This document shows positions 34,798-48,112 of a stretch of 64,000 nucleotides of DNA, one piece after another (the first letter of the stretch is position 1; every line of letters begins with the position of its first letter). This DNA is from Episyrphus balteatus (lineage: Eukaryota > Arthropoda > Insecta > Diptera > Syrphidae). A program made the translations under genes and the position numbers. The stretch is taken from the NCBI RefSeq assembly GCF_945859705.1, contig NC_079135.1, forward strand, positions 78,376,253 through 78,440,252, given 5' to 3'. The notes under the pieces were generated by a model. It saw only the letters and a program-made list of their open reading frames with translations. It had not been told where the DNA came from and made no database searches.

Positions 34798-35495
34798 AAA
34801 TTGTAAAATATATTTTTATCAAAAACATTTTTGCCTACTTTAATTCCATACAAAAATGTTGCACGTTAACTAATTGAAAGCTTGAATTAGCTACCAAATT
34901 CCGAATTTCCGATTACATCAGTGTCTTTCAAATCGATTTCCTATGGCAATGATATTGGTCTTGTGATGTTTAAAGTGAAAATTGAATCAAAATTTGAGGG
35001 TTTTCAGTAGGTATAATGTTCTAAAATCAAAGTTACAAAGTTATTCTCAAAATTACTTATTTACGCAACCAAGTTGCATCACATCTTAAACTATATTCAT
35101 AACACAAGATTATTTATTAATACGGCTTTGCATTTCTTATACAATTTGCCATTTCAATAGAATTTGATGTTCATTTCATAATAAATCACCTCATTGTGAT
35201 TGCATATACATATATTCCAATGCAATGTTCAGTATACCTACTGACTTTGATGATGACGACTTACTGATAAACGAATATTTGTACAACACAGACAAAACCC
35301 CTATTGCCATATTAAAGATTAACCCCATTGCAATTATAATGGCAAATATCAATTAAATCGGCAATGCGAAACCACTTTCGAGACCATTCAAGGACCCACA
35401 ATACTAAATCCTCTTGTAATACCGCTAAGTATTACAAATTCTATAGGAACGAGCACAAAACTGGAATAGGGAAGGTCGTCGCGTTGTTTTGTTAT

Positions 35496-35513
35496 AGCAG
35501 CAGCAGCAGCAGC
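35496..35513. repeat. AGC triplet microsatellite
   Basis: About six AGC units in tandem. Confidence 0.9.
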
Positions 35514-38500
35514 AACCCAATCATTTCAACCCACAATATAGCAACAGCAACACATGCATATGCATCGAACTCTTTTGTGTCTGCGATGCTTAATATATTT
35601 ACGATTAATTTAATATACAAGGATCATTGAAAGGATATCTTGAGTGTGTTTACGTTGTTGGCTTTTGTTTAATTGCTAAACACTGGCTGTACCAATGCCA
35701 AGTATAGCATCGCGGGAGAGAGTAATGCCAACATTTGAAATAATAAAAAAAAAAAAATGTACATAAAAACGTTCGTATCCGTTTCGTACTTGCAACAGAT
35801 GATTAGCTCTGCATATATAAAATACACATAACATACAACACAAGGGTTGTCGAATGTTAAAAAAAAAATATGAGAAACCCTCATCTTCACCCTCATTCCA
35901 AGTTACAACAAAACTAATTGCGTTCAAACTCAAAATGCCTTTTGCCACCACCATCACCATCTACCACTTTGATCAAAGAGCACAGGTTACACAATGCAGA
36001 TATATGATGGTGAAGTCGAAAATGACGAAAACATAGAGCATACAAATGTTGTTGAGAAGGCAAAATGTTTATACTACAAAAGAGGTTCTTTTTTAAAGGA
36101 CCACCAAAGCTTGAAAGCAGCATCATTTACCGAATTTCTGTAACATTTTTTTCCATTATTATTTTTTTTGTGTTAGATTCCTTTTATTTCTTTTTTTTTT
36201 TGTCATTCTTCAGCATCTGCTGTTCAAAAGAAGGAATAATAGACTGCTGTGGCCTTTTTTGTAAAGGGGAATTTTCGGTGTTGAAAAGTTTTGAAGCGGA
36301 AACTTTTTGTCCAGTACCTACAAGTGATTTAGGCAAGCATTTGGAATTTACTTTTGATATGAAGATGAGGTTTAGATTGGGGTTAAGGGTGTTACTAACG
36401 AAAGCCCTAAAACTTAAGTTTTTTTTTTCCTTTAACTTTAAGATGTAGAGGTTTTGTTCCAGAAATTTAATGTTTTCAGGATCTTTCAGATCTGAAACTG
36501 ATAGGTTTGACTATTTCAAAATTCATATCAGTTAGATTTGGCTTCTGATGCAATCAAGCTTCGTGTTGGATTCTTTTTTTTTTAACAAGGGACGAATTCA
36601 GCAAATCCACATGCAAACAATCTGACAAACCTCTGGGGTACCTTAAAACGGGCTGCATATCAAAAATGCTAAGATTTGAACCGAAAGACTTATGAATTTT
36701 AAAAATTGTCGGTGTTACCCTTAATATGACATTAAAATCTTGCTCTATGAGATGCACTTTACCACGCCAAACGTGCAAGGTATTTGTTATTACTTCGGTT
36801 ATCTTTCACTTGCAATCAGTGTTGTCAGAGCCGGGTTTAATCGCCAAACAGGCTCCTTGAACATTTCACTTGATTGATTTATCAATATTTCGCTTTTAAA
36901 ATTTTAAACTTGGCGATTTAAGACTCCTTTAAAATTAAATTATTTTACCAAAAAAGTCCACCAGCGATATACCAGAGACATAAAATCACAGCACACGATT
37001 ACGATCCTACGTGAACGTTTAGACTATTTCTGTCTCTATTTAATTAGTAGAAACAGATAGGGACACATAGCAACCATACGTTAACGAACGTATTCCGTAA
37101 TTCGACCCCTGTTAAACAAAATTTATCTGAAAATTAAAAAAAAATCAAAAATTTCATTCAAAATGAAAATTGTATTCTTTTTTTGGACCATTTTTGATAG
37201 CCAATATTTTTGTCGATTGGTGGCTCATTGTTCGACTGTCTGACTGATTCTTAAAAGTTATTTTTCCTTTCCCATCAAAGAAATTTCTAAAAGTTCTCTA
37301 TTCTACTTGTCGAATTCTCCAATGTCATGTTACGAACAATTAAATTTTTTATTAGTTGAATAAGTTGAATCCAATTTATTCGATAAAATTCTCATGTTAA
37401 CATTTTGTCAAAATGTAGACATTCGCTCTATAAACATCTCTGTGCAATCAATACAAACAACATTTTTTCGGACGTAAAATGTCAACTTGATGTCAGTGTC
37501 AGTTTGACAGAAACCTTCGAGGAATTTAATTGGTATGTTCACGTTATTGAACTTCTGAATTTGGAGGTTCACAGTAGGTCTGTTCCAAACTTTTTATACA
37601 CAAAATAAGAGGTCTTTCCAATTTGTGAGAGTTGTGAGAAAACTCTTTCAGAATAATTAAAACACCGAGAGACTGTGGAGTTTGGAAAAAGTTGAAAAAA
37701 TTTAACGATTTCATAATTTGCGTTCAACACGAGTAATCACAAATCAATTCAACAATCATTACAGTTTTATGTTTTTTTTTTTATCTGACATATGTACGTT
37801 AAACTTACATTTAACAGAACTTATATTTTTAGTTTCTAACAAAAGAAATTTTTGGGACAAAATTTGTCAGAATGGTGAAATTTTATACTCTAACGTGAGC
37901 GCTCACTTCAATAACCAAATATGACTAAATTTGGAAGTCTCAGTCTGATTTATAGAACAGACTTTTTGACTAATTTATATTCACACAGTCTGACTGTCAT
38001 TCAGACAGACGGCAGTCAATACCATGTCCTTATTCGAAGGAAATAATATTGTAAAATCTTATGATGAAAAAAAAAAACAAATAAAGAATTTATCTATTAG
38101 GTAATCTTTTATTTGGCCGGATGGCTTTTTGTGTTCACACTCATCAAATAATTCTCTTAATTGACAATTAAATGTAATACCAACATAAATTTCGCATTTT
38201 CATATGTTCTACTTTTAAAATTAAAATTGACAACTTTTAATACTGAGGTCCAAGCCTGTGTAATGCATATATAATACTTGGTGTTTGTTTAGACTCAAGT
38301 GCATGGTTTTTGTTTGTTTGATGCTGCAAATATGGACTGATTTTTAGCAAGACAATTCAAAATGTATCGGGAAATTCATGACAGTTCTCGAAAAAAATTC
38401 CTGACAATTATTTGTCATGACAATTTTTTATATAAGCCGGAAGTTTTGAAAACTCTCACAATTTTCATTAATTCTAAAAAAATTGTCAATTTCTTATGGC

Positions 38501-38778
38501 ACAAGACATTCGCTTTATCCTTTGAACTTTAACCTATTCAAATAGGTCGTCTGATAAATCAGCTTCCATGGATATCATTAAACATACATAACTGGTGAAA
38601 TTCACATCATCATTGACTCCTGCTTGCTGGTTAGGTCTTTTTGAAATCGTTTTTACAAAAAAGGAAAGAAAAACAGGAGCAACATACGATTTGTTTGTGC
38701 GCACTAGATTGTAGTGAGTGGGGTGACCTTATTTTGTCCTATGATATTATGCACTATACTCGCTGTCACTGGACGTCG

Positions 38779-38801
38779 CCATCATCATCATCAACATCAT
38801 C
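38779..38801. repeat. CAT triplet microsatellite
   Basis: CATCATCATCATCA, then ACATCAT. It is a simple repeat. Confidence 0.85.
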
Positions 38802-39000
38802 GTTGTAGTTGTTGTAGACTTTCTTTCGCACACAAGTCTAATAATAATGGTCGAGAGGGATGAGAATTCAAGCGGCTTGAGGAAGTGTGATTTGTTATTG
38901 ATTTTTTTTTCTTATTCCATATCAAAGTGTATACCTACTATACTCGTAGGTATAGTATAAAAAAGAAGACAGATAATAATTTTCAGTCACTGAACTTCCA

Positions 39001-42000
39001 AGTATGCACGGTAGTAATGATATCCGATTTAAGAAAAAAAAAAAATAAAAATAAAAAATGGAAAATATAAAAAAAAAAATCACATAAGAAGCATAAGTGA
39101 GAGGAAATAAAAAGTTAAAAAGTTCGAAGAGCAACGCCATTTTGTGAATATCGATAACGGTAAGAAACAAAAAAAAAAAAATGGAATGAAACATTATATT
39201 GAACTATCCTAGAGAACTTCTGGTTCAAATTGGGGCTTGGGGTTGGTACTATGGAACTGATGGGAAAATACTCTCACATCAGAAAAGTTAAGCACTGAAT
39301 GGAGTTCTTTTCAGTTTGCGTTGAACACTTTGGAAATACTTTTGACGAAGAATTTTCTTTCTTTTCATTTTTTTTTGTTTGGAATGGCTTTCATAGCGAC
39401 TCTCATAAATTATGCTTATGTATCGGCAGAACACGGATGTACATAATGTACCATCAAGAACATCAGAGATGCGGATGTATTCGGTGAATTATATAAGTTA
39501 TGGTGGGTTAGTTTCCTGGTAAACTAAATTCGAGGTAATAAAAAAGTTTTGGCAAATGTTGAATTATTGTTGTGCCTTAACTCATTTAGTTGAACTGTAA
39601 ATGGTGAAAGAATGACGATATATTGATCTCAGTTTTGTTGTTATTATAAGAAGTGAATGGCAGCATATTGTATTTAGGAATTTAAAAGGATGTTGTATAA
39701 TATTTATTAAAATCAATTTATCTTGAACTGTATCGAGTCTTTGAAAGAACTAATAAAGAGTACTTTTTCGGGCGTTGACCCTGAAGTATTTGGAAAAGTA
39801 AGTCAGTCTTTATAAAACATTTAAATTTCAAAAAGTGAAAGAAAAACAATTTACGATTGAAGCAACATATTTACAGACACATTTATTTTTTTTTTTTTTC
39901 AATTTTCGTGTGAGTTTCAACTGAACAAAATTCTTCCCGGAAAAACTTAATTTCCCCTTTAGTGAGTCCCTGGCTTAAAGTTTTTCACGTGCGGAAAATA
40001 CTTCTTATTATGAACTTTTTTCATGTGAAATGCGAGGTAATTGGCCACTCTTTCCTTACTCAAATTTTGGTGGCGAACAACAAACAAGCTTAGCGGAAAA
40101 TGTTAATTCACTTCGGATAAAACTCGTAATATTATTTCGGTTGAATAATTTTTCACGTGATACTCACAGGGCTAGATATGGTTTATAACGAGTTTTCAAC
40201 CAAAAGTAAAATACTTTTTTGGACTCTGTCTCAGCTGAATGGTAGAACATGGAGGAAAACAGCTCTGGTAGAACTAATTCTGCACTAACAAAACACACAA
40301 GATCGTTGTTCTTTCCCGTACTAGAAAGCCGTACTATCTTTCACTAATAAGCTTTTTTTCTTGAAATTTTTTCGTTTCGGGTTAGTTAATTTTCATGTTC
40401 ATGACCTCAGAAAAAATAATATATATTTGTCTTAATTTTTGGTCATGTAAAAATTTGGTTCATTATGTATGGTCGTTTTTGATCTTCATATATCACAATT
40501 GCCATAGTTATGGTATTTCTGCTGAAATATTTTTGAACTCTTAAAACTTAAACGTTAATCTGAGTAAAAAAAATTGGTTTGCGTTTATTGATTCGCTGTT
40601 AAAAGTAAATTCAGACATTTTTCGGTTTATTATGTATTTCTCCTTATCTTGAACAAAAAAATTCATCACACACCAGCAGAAGCAACTCAAACCGTCAAAC
40701 AATTGCAATAATAAATTAGGTAACGTGCAGTGCAGCTCCATCTAAGCCAATCTTGTATATCAAAAATTTACAAACGGTAGGGGGAAACTGAGGAGTTTGT
40801 GCCAAAAACTAGACCTCTGCGATGCACCACTGAAAAAGATGACAGATTCATTGTAATAACTTATCTCTGAAATCGTCATTAACGTTGCGGTCTCTACCCT
40901 GAAAGGGGTTGGCTTTATAAATTTGTAATACACATTTTAACTCAAATCAAACCTTGAATGTTATATTGATTTGAAACTTAGAACCCAATTCTGATACACT
41001 GATACCTACTGATTTCAAACAGAGTAGCAGTGAAAGAGTTGTTCTTCTTAGAATTAAACCTATTATGTCAAAATTGTTTTTTGATCAATAAGCCATTGCT
41101 AAGAGATATCAATCATTACTTTGTTTCGTAGGATTTTCTATAAGTTAGGTATACCTACCAATTCCACTCATTTTAATCTTCAAGAACCTTAACAACTAAT
41201 GATCTCGTCATATTTACTTACGTCATCCATATTTCAAATCAAAATATTTCTCAAACTCACCTGAAAAGAAAAAAAAAAAGGAAAAATTAGTTAATTACGT
41301 TACAAAGTACCAAAAAACATGAGTTTATTTTAGTTTTATCAATATTTACAAAACCAAAAAAATGACTTAATCATTTGCAACGTAACCATCGTTGCCCCCA
41401 TATATATTTACTTCATAAGGCATGTAATGGATTGATAGGATATTATGATAAATTTGTAATTTCCTGTGAAAATCAAATCAAAGGTAGAATTAGTATCTAC
41501 TTGGAATTGAAGAGGTACTGGAACGAGATAAGTAGGTAAGGTATGCTTATCTATAACGAGCAGGTAAATTTTTATACTTCGTTTATACATTTTACCTATG
41601 TCTCTATGATATCTATACAGTTAAGTAGACGAGAATAAGGTTCACTTTTGAGCAAATATATATTAATCAAACAATATTTCGATACCTTTTACTATTGATA
41701 AATAAATATTTAAGTAGTTGGCGCCATATTTATATAGACCACAATAAAACTTGTTTGTTCACATTATCAATTTCATTTCTTTTAGGAGGTTTTTTAAGTT
41801 AAACAAACCTTCAAATTGATTAACCTCAAAACCATTGAAGAAAAAGAAAACAAAAAATAGTTACAAAAAGACAATATTTGCATTTAGTTTGTATTAGAAA
41901 TGACACCTTTCGTTAGTACGGTCTAACAATACAACCATCATTGACAAAAAAGTAACCAAGAAAAAAAGCCTTTAGAAGGATTCAAGCCAAAGATTTACTA

Positions 42001-43286
42001 CAAAGACTACTTTTTATATCACCTATTGTAAAGGAATTAGATCTTTTTGGAGTTTTAAAACAGTTAATACGGGAGAAGAAATCTGATAATATATCAGACA
42101 ATATAAAACGTCACTGTCAAACTTCCGTCTCAAAAATAACGATTTCAAAAAGCTATCAAGATTTTCTTCCACTCCCATAAACATTGACATAACAATATCA
42201 ACTCCATATTACCCGCATTACGTACACGCAATGAATATCAAAGCGTACCTACATATTTCCAAAAAAAAATAAAAAAAAAACACACAAATTTTCTCAAAGA
42301 ACCAGACAAATCTCTTTAAAGATTTATCACTTTAATGAAGGATTTTGAATTATTGATTTCACTTCAACAAACTAATCACCATCATGTGGTTAAACCACAA
42401 AGATGATTCCTTCAAAAACATTTTTTTTTTTCTATATGGTTATATCTACAAAATTGACTAAGCCCATCATCTTGTGAGATTAAACATAAAAGGTCATTAT
42501 CATTACATTATGACCAAAAATGTTTATATACATGGGGTCTCTTCATGAAATGAAAACCATCTCAATTAAGAAACCTATTTTTGAGCTCATTAGCAAGAGA
42601 TATCAATATCTATTACTTATATAAGCCCAATTACCCCTCCACTTTGTTAAAATATAAAGTCAGACAGAGAGTCAACTTTAACCCCAGTAGGGGGTAAATG
42701 GCGAAGAAATTTTCGAAGGGATTTATCATTGATTATTATTATTAATGGATTTGGATTCTATATAAGTCATGAAATGTTAAAAAGAGCAATGAGATTTTAA
42801 GAAGAAATATACGACTTAAGGATGTTTAGTTTACTTGTAAAAAGCAATTAGGTATTTTAAAACAAATAAATGAGTCGAATAAATAAATGAACGACATGTA
42901 CACGCATAATTGATCTTATAGCTGATCTTGCAAAGAATATTTGAAATTTATATTCAAGCAAACCAATAATACACTGAATGTTCGGGTTAAATAGATGATA
43001 AAAAAATAATCATTCTAAATGGGTAACTAAAAAGTTAAAGCTTCGAGAAGCTGATGGGCGTCCAATCGGAGACTACATAAAACTTTATTTATGTTGTTAT
43101 CCCAAATTATATTCTTGAATAAGGAAACTGTAACTATCAGGAAAACTGTCCGCACCATTACAGACTGTCGCGGCGGTATTATTCGTTAGAATAACCTAGA
43201 TCAACCATTTTAATAAATAAATAACATCACCTCAACCATAGAGTAAGCCTATACAAAGCTATACGTAACCGGATCTTAATTTGAAT
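39001..43286. other. AT-rich non-coding stretch, no feature recognised
   Basis: I read this stretch on both strands without finding a coding motif, inverted repeat or tandem array beyond short A and T runs. Confidence 0.5.
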
Positions 43287-45877
43287 AATAAGTTGGAGTT
43301 GGATAGCAAAAGTTTTAAGTTCTTATTTGCTAAAGTCATTGAGAAATTCAATTATTTCAATGCAAAAATTCAGTTTTTATCAAGAAAATCCGATGAAATT
43401 GAAGTAATTTTTATATTTTATTTCAAAGCTGTAATATATACCTATTACCTTTTCCTCTTCGGAATTCAACTGATAATATTGATGGCCAAAAAAAATTTTC
43501 TAAATAAATTCATATTTTACTACGAAAAATTAAAAAAAAGCCATTTAAAATTTATTAATAACTAGGCTATTGATTATGTCGAAAAAAACAGGGTAATAAG
43601 GAACTAAGACGTTCACGGGTTTTTATTGCAGGAATCCTTCAATGGGTTATAAAAGAAGATAAAACCGCGGAGTGCTATTAAATGAGAGGGTGGAAACTGA
43701 AGATAGGGGTGCAAAAGCCCCCTTTTTGGTTTTTTCAATATACCTCGTAAACTAAGCAAAATTTTGATATATTGCGCATACAACTTTTTGTAGAGAATTA
43801 AATTTCATATTGGAATAATGTTTTCTAAAAATTGAAAAAAAAAATTCCCATACCAAAATAGTCGAAACAATCATAAAAAAATATCAAAAAAATCGATTTT
43901 TTGAGTTTTTTTGCTTTTTTAGTTGTACATTTTTTTTGGGTTGAGATAGACATAAACATTGCTCCAAAGAAAAAAGGAAGATTAAATTTCCTTCAAAATG
44001 CTGTACTCACTAAATTTTTTCATTGAAAATAGACCGAAGTATGACCATTTTAATCTATCTTTTTTTCGCATTTTTAGTTTTACTTAAGTAAAACAGAAAC
44101 ATTTGAGGGGAAAGTACGATTACTTAAGCACCAAGAACTGATAATGAGATTTTGTAGAGGGGTTAAATACAATCATTGTTTACTATGGGAGGGAGGGTCA
44201 ATGTTCCCCCGTTTTGGAGGGAGGGGCAATTTTCTAAAAAAAATACTTAAAATTAAAAAAAATTATTAAAAACCAACGGCAACACTTACAGTTTTGATTG
44301 GTACTTTTTTCAAAAGCTAGAATTATAAACTTAATATTAATTTTAAAATGAAGTTATTTTAATCAATTCTTTTTGAAATAAAAGAGTGATTCCGATAAAG
44401 AAAATATTTTGTCTATTTTTCAATTTTCTCAAAAAGTAGAAGGCATAGGAAAATTATGATTTTCATGATTTGATAAGAAATCAATTAAGGCAGTTTACTT
44501 TGTCGTATTGAAGTCCACAGTCTTTGTGAAAATTGTACTCAATGTGCTTTTTAAACATTTTTTTTACAATTTTTTACTTTGAAATCCGGTATTTCAAAAA
44601 GAATTGATTAAAATAACTTCATTTTAAAATTAATATTAAGTTTATAAAACTAGCTTTTGAAAAAAGTATCAATCAAAACTGTAAGTGTTGCCGTTGTTTT
44701 TTAATAATTTTTTTTAATTTTAAGTATTTTTTTTAGAAAATTGCCCCTCCCTCCAAAACGGGGGGACATTGACCCTCCCTCCCATAGTAAACAATGATTG
44801 TATTTAACCCCTCTACAAAATCTCATTATCAGTTCTTGGTGCTTAAGTAATCGTACTTTCCCCTCAAATGTTTCTGTTTTACTTAAGTAAAACTAAAAAT
44901 GCGAAAAAAAGATAGATTAAAATGGTCATACTTCGGTCTATTTTCAATGAAAAAATTTAGTGAGTACAGCATTTTGAAGGAAATTTAATCTTCCTTTTTT
45001 CTTTGGAGCAATGTTTATGTCTATCTCAACCCAAAAAAAATGTACAACTAAAAAAGCAAAAAAACTCAAAAAATCGATTTTTTTGATATTTTTTTATGAT
45101 TGTTTCGACTATTTTGGTATGGGAATTTTTTTTTTTCAATTTTTAGAAAACATTATTCCAATATGAAATTTAATTCTCTACAAAAAGTTGTATGCGCAAT
45201 ATATCAAAATTTTGCTTAGTTTACGAGGTATATTGAAAAAACCAAAAAGGGGGCTTTTGCACCCCTATCTTCAGTTTCCACCCTCTCATTTAATAGCACT
45301 CCGCGGTTTTATCTTCTTTTATAACCCATTGAAGGATTCCTGCAATAAAAACCCGTGAACGTCTTAGTTCCTTTCTAAACTACATAATCAATAGCCTAAA
45401 CGTTTTTTTTCCAAAATTTTGAGTTGAGGACTATTGTTTCAAAAACTCTTCATTAAATTTAGTGGATTTAAATTTTACAGATAGAAATGAGATTCTGGCA
45501 TTTTAAAAACTTGTCTGTAAATATTGTAGGTGTTGTGTTCAAAGTATTTTTTTTGTGTTTGAAGTCAGTTTGTGAGAAAATTGCATTTATCGCTTAAGCG
45601 ATGGAATATCGTCCCTTACTCCCTTATATTTTTTTTTCCTTAAATTACCTAGAGAATCTTTTGCTATCATTTGTTTAATAAAATTAAGCAAAAAAAATGG
45701 TTTTGTTCAAAAAAATTTAATTTTAATTTTAAAAAACAATACGGGAACATCGGCAATTTTTAATCTATAGACTTTTAAGTATTTTTAATTACCTACTTAC
45801 GCTTTAAAAAAAAAAAATCGTCAAAATCAGAGCTGTTCGGCCGGGTTCCCTAATAATTTGCTTTAGTTACTCTACTA
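43287..45877. mobile_element. Family A foldback, left-truncated copy split by an insertion
   Basis: From about 43303 (GCAAAAGTTTTAAG) the sequence follows the complete copy from about 33199 onwards at high identity, through GTCATTGAGAAATTCAATT and CTTTTCCTCTTCGGAATTC. It then breaks at 43562 and resumes at 45399 through CCAAAATTTTGAGTTGAG to the shared right end TCTACTA at 45877. The left arm and part of the middle are missing. The 1836-bp break is the family B foldback. The open frame at 43281-43565 belongs to the element's AT-rich middle and is not a supported gene. Confidence 0.88.
43563..45398. mobile_element. 1.84-kb near-perfect foldback element (family B)
   Basis: The left arm (43563-44379) and right arm (44591-45398) are reverse complements of about 810 bp with very few differences, around a 211-bp loop. 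The ends are TAGGCTATTGATTATGT on both sides, followed by a short unmatched patch of 15-25 bp, then GGAACTAAGACGTTCACGGG. The flanks AAC (43560-43562) and AAC (45399-45401) look like a 3-bp target duplication. The interrupted neighbour supports this: the uninterrupted copy at 33.4 kb has a single AATAAC there. The arms contain CCCCTCCCTCC and GTGTTGCCGTT words. No protein is visible. High arm identity points to a recent insertion or to conversion between arms. Confidence 0.92.
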
Positions 45878-48112
45878 CAAAGTAATCATAATAAACGAGA
45901 CAGTGGTGTAGTAGATTATTTTGATGGAAATAACGGTATCACCGCTAGTTTCAAGCAGTTCAAATTACTTGTTGAGAGTTTCTATTACACATATTCAGAT
46001 CATTGGTCCATTCATATGGAACTGTATTACAGCATTCATCATCATAATGGACAGCCGATCTTGATATAGGTCATCACAAGTTTCGATTGAAACAAATTTA
46101 CTCTTATTTCAATTTATTTGAATGCTTTTCTTTTAGGAAGGGAAATTTTGTGACGATTTTGATGATTACCTAATCATATGATTAGCTGTGGCGAGGTAAG
46201 GTGAGTTCAAACAAAAAAATTGGTATTCAAGGTAAGAGATTGTATTTACTTAAGTCTTCAGAAACATGAAGTTTTCCGAGTCTATTTGGGCTAGAATAAT
46301 CCTTAAGAAGTTCCTTAGGCTAAGAGATGTCTAAAGGCCATTCCGCTATAGACGATTTTTGGCATAATTTCTAAATTTTAATATTTGTTACTTTTTCACG
46401 AGCTGTTGTTTAGAGATCTGAATACCTGTTCGCTCCTTTGTTACCCTGAGAAAAATCATATTTACTACCGCAAGTAATAATTTAATGTAAATAAAGTAAA
46501 GACTGTAACACGAGGACGAGTCCAAAAAACGGTTAATAATTTTTTCTATTGGCGAAGCAAAGATGTAAACAAAAAATATCGCCTGCATGACAGGACTTGT
46601 GGATGGGACGCGATAGGAGATACGCAGTCGAAGTTGAGTATAGTTGAAAGGAAGGAATTTTTCAGACAGTAAAGTTGCTTGAGAATAACAACTTCATGCA
46701 GATGAAGAACATACCAAAGTGTTTAAAATAGGTTGGATCAGAAAAATAGGTTGGATCGATTAAAAAATTAATGTAATCTCGACAAATACTATACCCAATT
46801 CAAAACACGTACTACGGACGTATCAGTTTTCTCAAGAGTGTGTGCTAACAGTGATCAATTCTTCTTCAAAAGTGCCCTTAACTTCTTGGCCATAATGATA
46901 TTAACTTTTATCGGTCATTTTGCTAGATTTTGTGAAGGGATCTGATAATTTCTGACTTAGAAACCATATGAATATTTTTAAGTTTTCTTGGGACGAAAAA
47001 AACCTAGCTTGTTATCAACATGAAACCTGAAAACTTCTGTTAAAAAATTCTTTACTTAATTTCCAATAATTAAAAAACATAACTACTAACAGTGCCAACG
47101 ACCCAGTTACACTAATTTCTCTTTTCTCTTTAAATTTTCTTTTTTTTTGTTCAATAAATACATAAAACAAAAGATTGTTTATTATACACAATACACATAA
47201 ATACCAAAATTATTCTTCCGAAATAGTGGAAGCGAAAGCATAACAAATTTTCAAGCAAATTTTCTTTTTCTTTTCAATGACTCCTGGGGAAGTAATTATA
47301 GAAACTGTATCCTCTTAAGAGAGAGAGAAAGAGACTAATTTAAAGCACAATTCTTTGGAATTATGCCGCAATTAGAAAACTGTTTTTCCATCCTGCACAC
47401 AACCCAAAGAGTTAAGTTTTTTTTTTTTTTTTCTTCATTCTTGTTTTTCATTTTTAAATCGTTTCTCTTTAGCCAGGAAGTCGAACGGAAAATGTTCACA
47501 ATGTAAATTTGCAAAAGAAAAAAAAGTGGAGGCTGCTTTATTTTCTTTCTTTCTTTTTTTTTTCTCTTTTTGATGAATGAGAAAGTCTTTAAGTTTTTCT
47601 TATGGACTAGCTGATTTTCTAATAGTCTTATAACAACTTTAACAACTTGTTGTTGTTAATTTGTGTTATACTTTTACTTAAGTTTAATTTACAATGACAA
47701 AACTTTTTACTCAAGAATTTTGAGTTGAGTTCTTAAGTAAATGGATTTGAGAAACTTAAATAAATGAAAGAGTATGGTTTCAAGGTTTTTGCGAAAAAAA
47801 AACTTTTCTCAAGAAGAATAATTCTTAATAAGCAGCTTCAGTTTATCAAAGAGCATACTTAATAATTGTAACATAAATTTTTAAATGAAAATTACGAAAA
47901 ATGAAAGATTTCAAAATAATGACCCAATTTAAAGTAGAATCATGTTTGAAAAGGGATTTATTGATTCAAAACTTTTTACTTAAATCAGCTATTAGTTAAA
48001 TTCGAGTCAAGATGTGAGTTATATAGCATTTGCTTGCTAGAAGGTTAAGTCTTTGTCAAGGTTCATCCACCCAAAGCAAGCGTGGGGGCACATTGTCAAA
48101 TTTTAACATGAT
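45878..48112. other. AT-rich non-coding stretch, no feature recognised
   Basis: No coding or element signature beyond homopolymer runs (T tract near 47420). Confidence 0.5.

Larger units (their letters stand above)
34798..39000. other. Non-coding stretch, few repeats
   Basis: No coding exon can be supported. Open frames of up to 127 codons around 36065-36448 are poly-phenylalanine-rich and match nothing I know. An AGC triplet repeat sits at 35496-35513 and a CATCAT tract at 38779-38801. The patches 35200-36400 and 38600-38900 are less repetitive than average and could hold regulatory DNA. Confidence 0.5.

Noticed and set aside
36065..36448. 127-codon open frame on the plus strand
   Set aside because: It is rich in phenylalanine runs from T tracts and has no recognisable domain, codon pattern or splice context.
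43281..43565. 94-codon open frame
   Set aside because: It lies in the AT-rich interior of foldback family A. The related copy at 33.2 kb is also non-coding, with indels in A runs.
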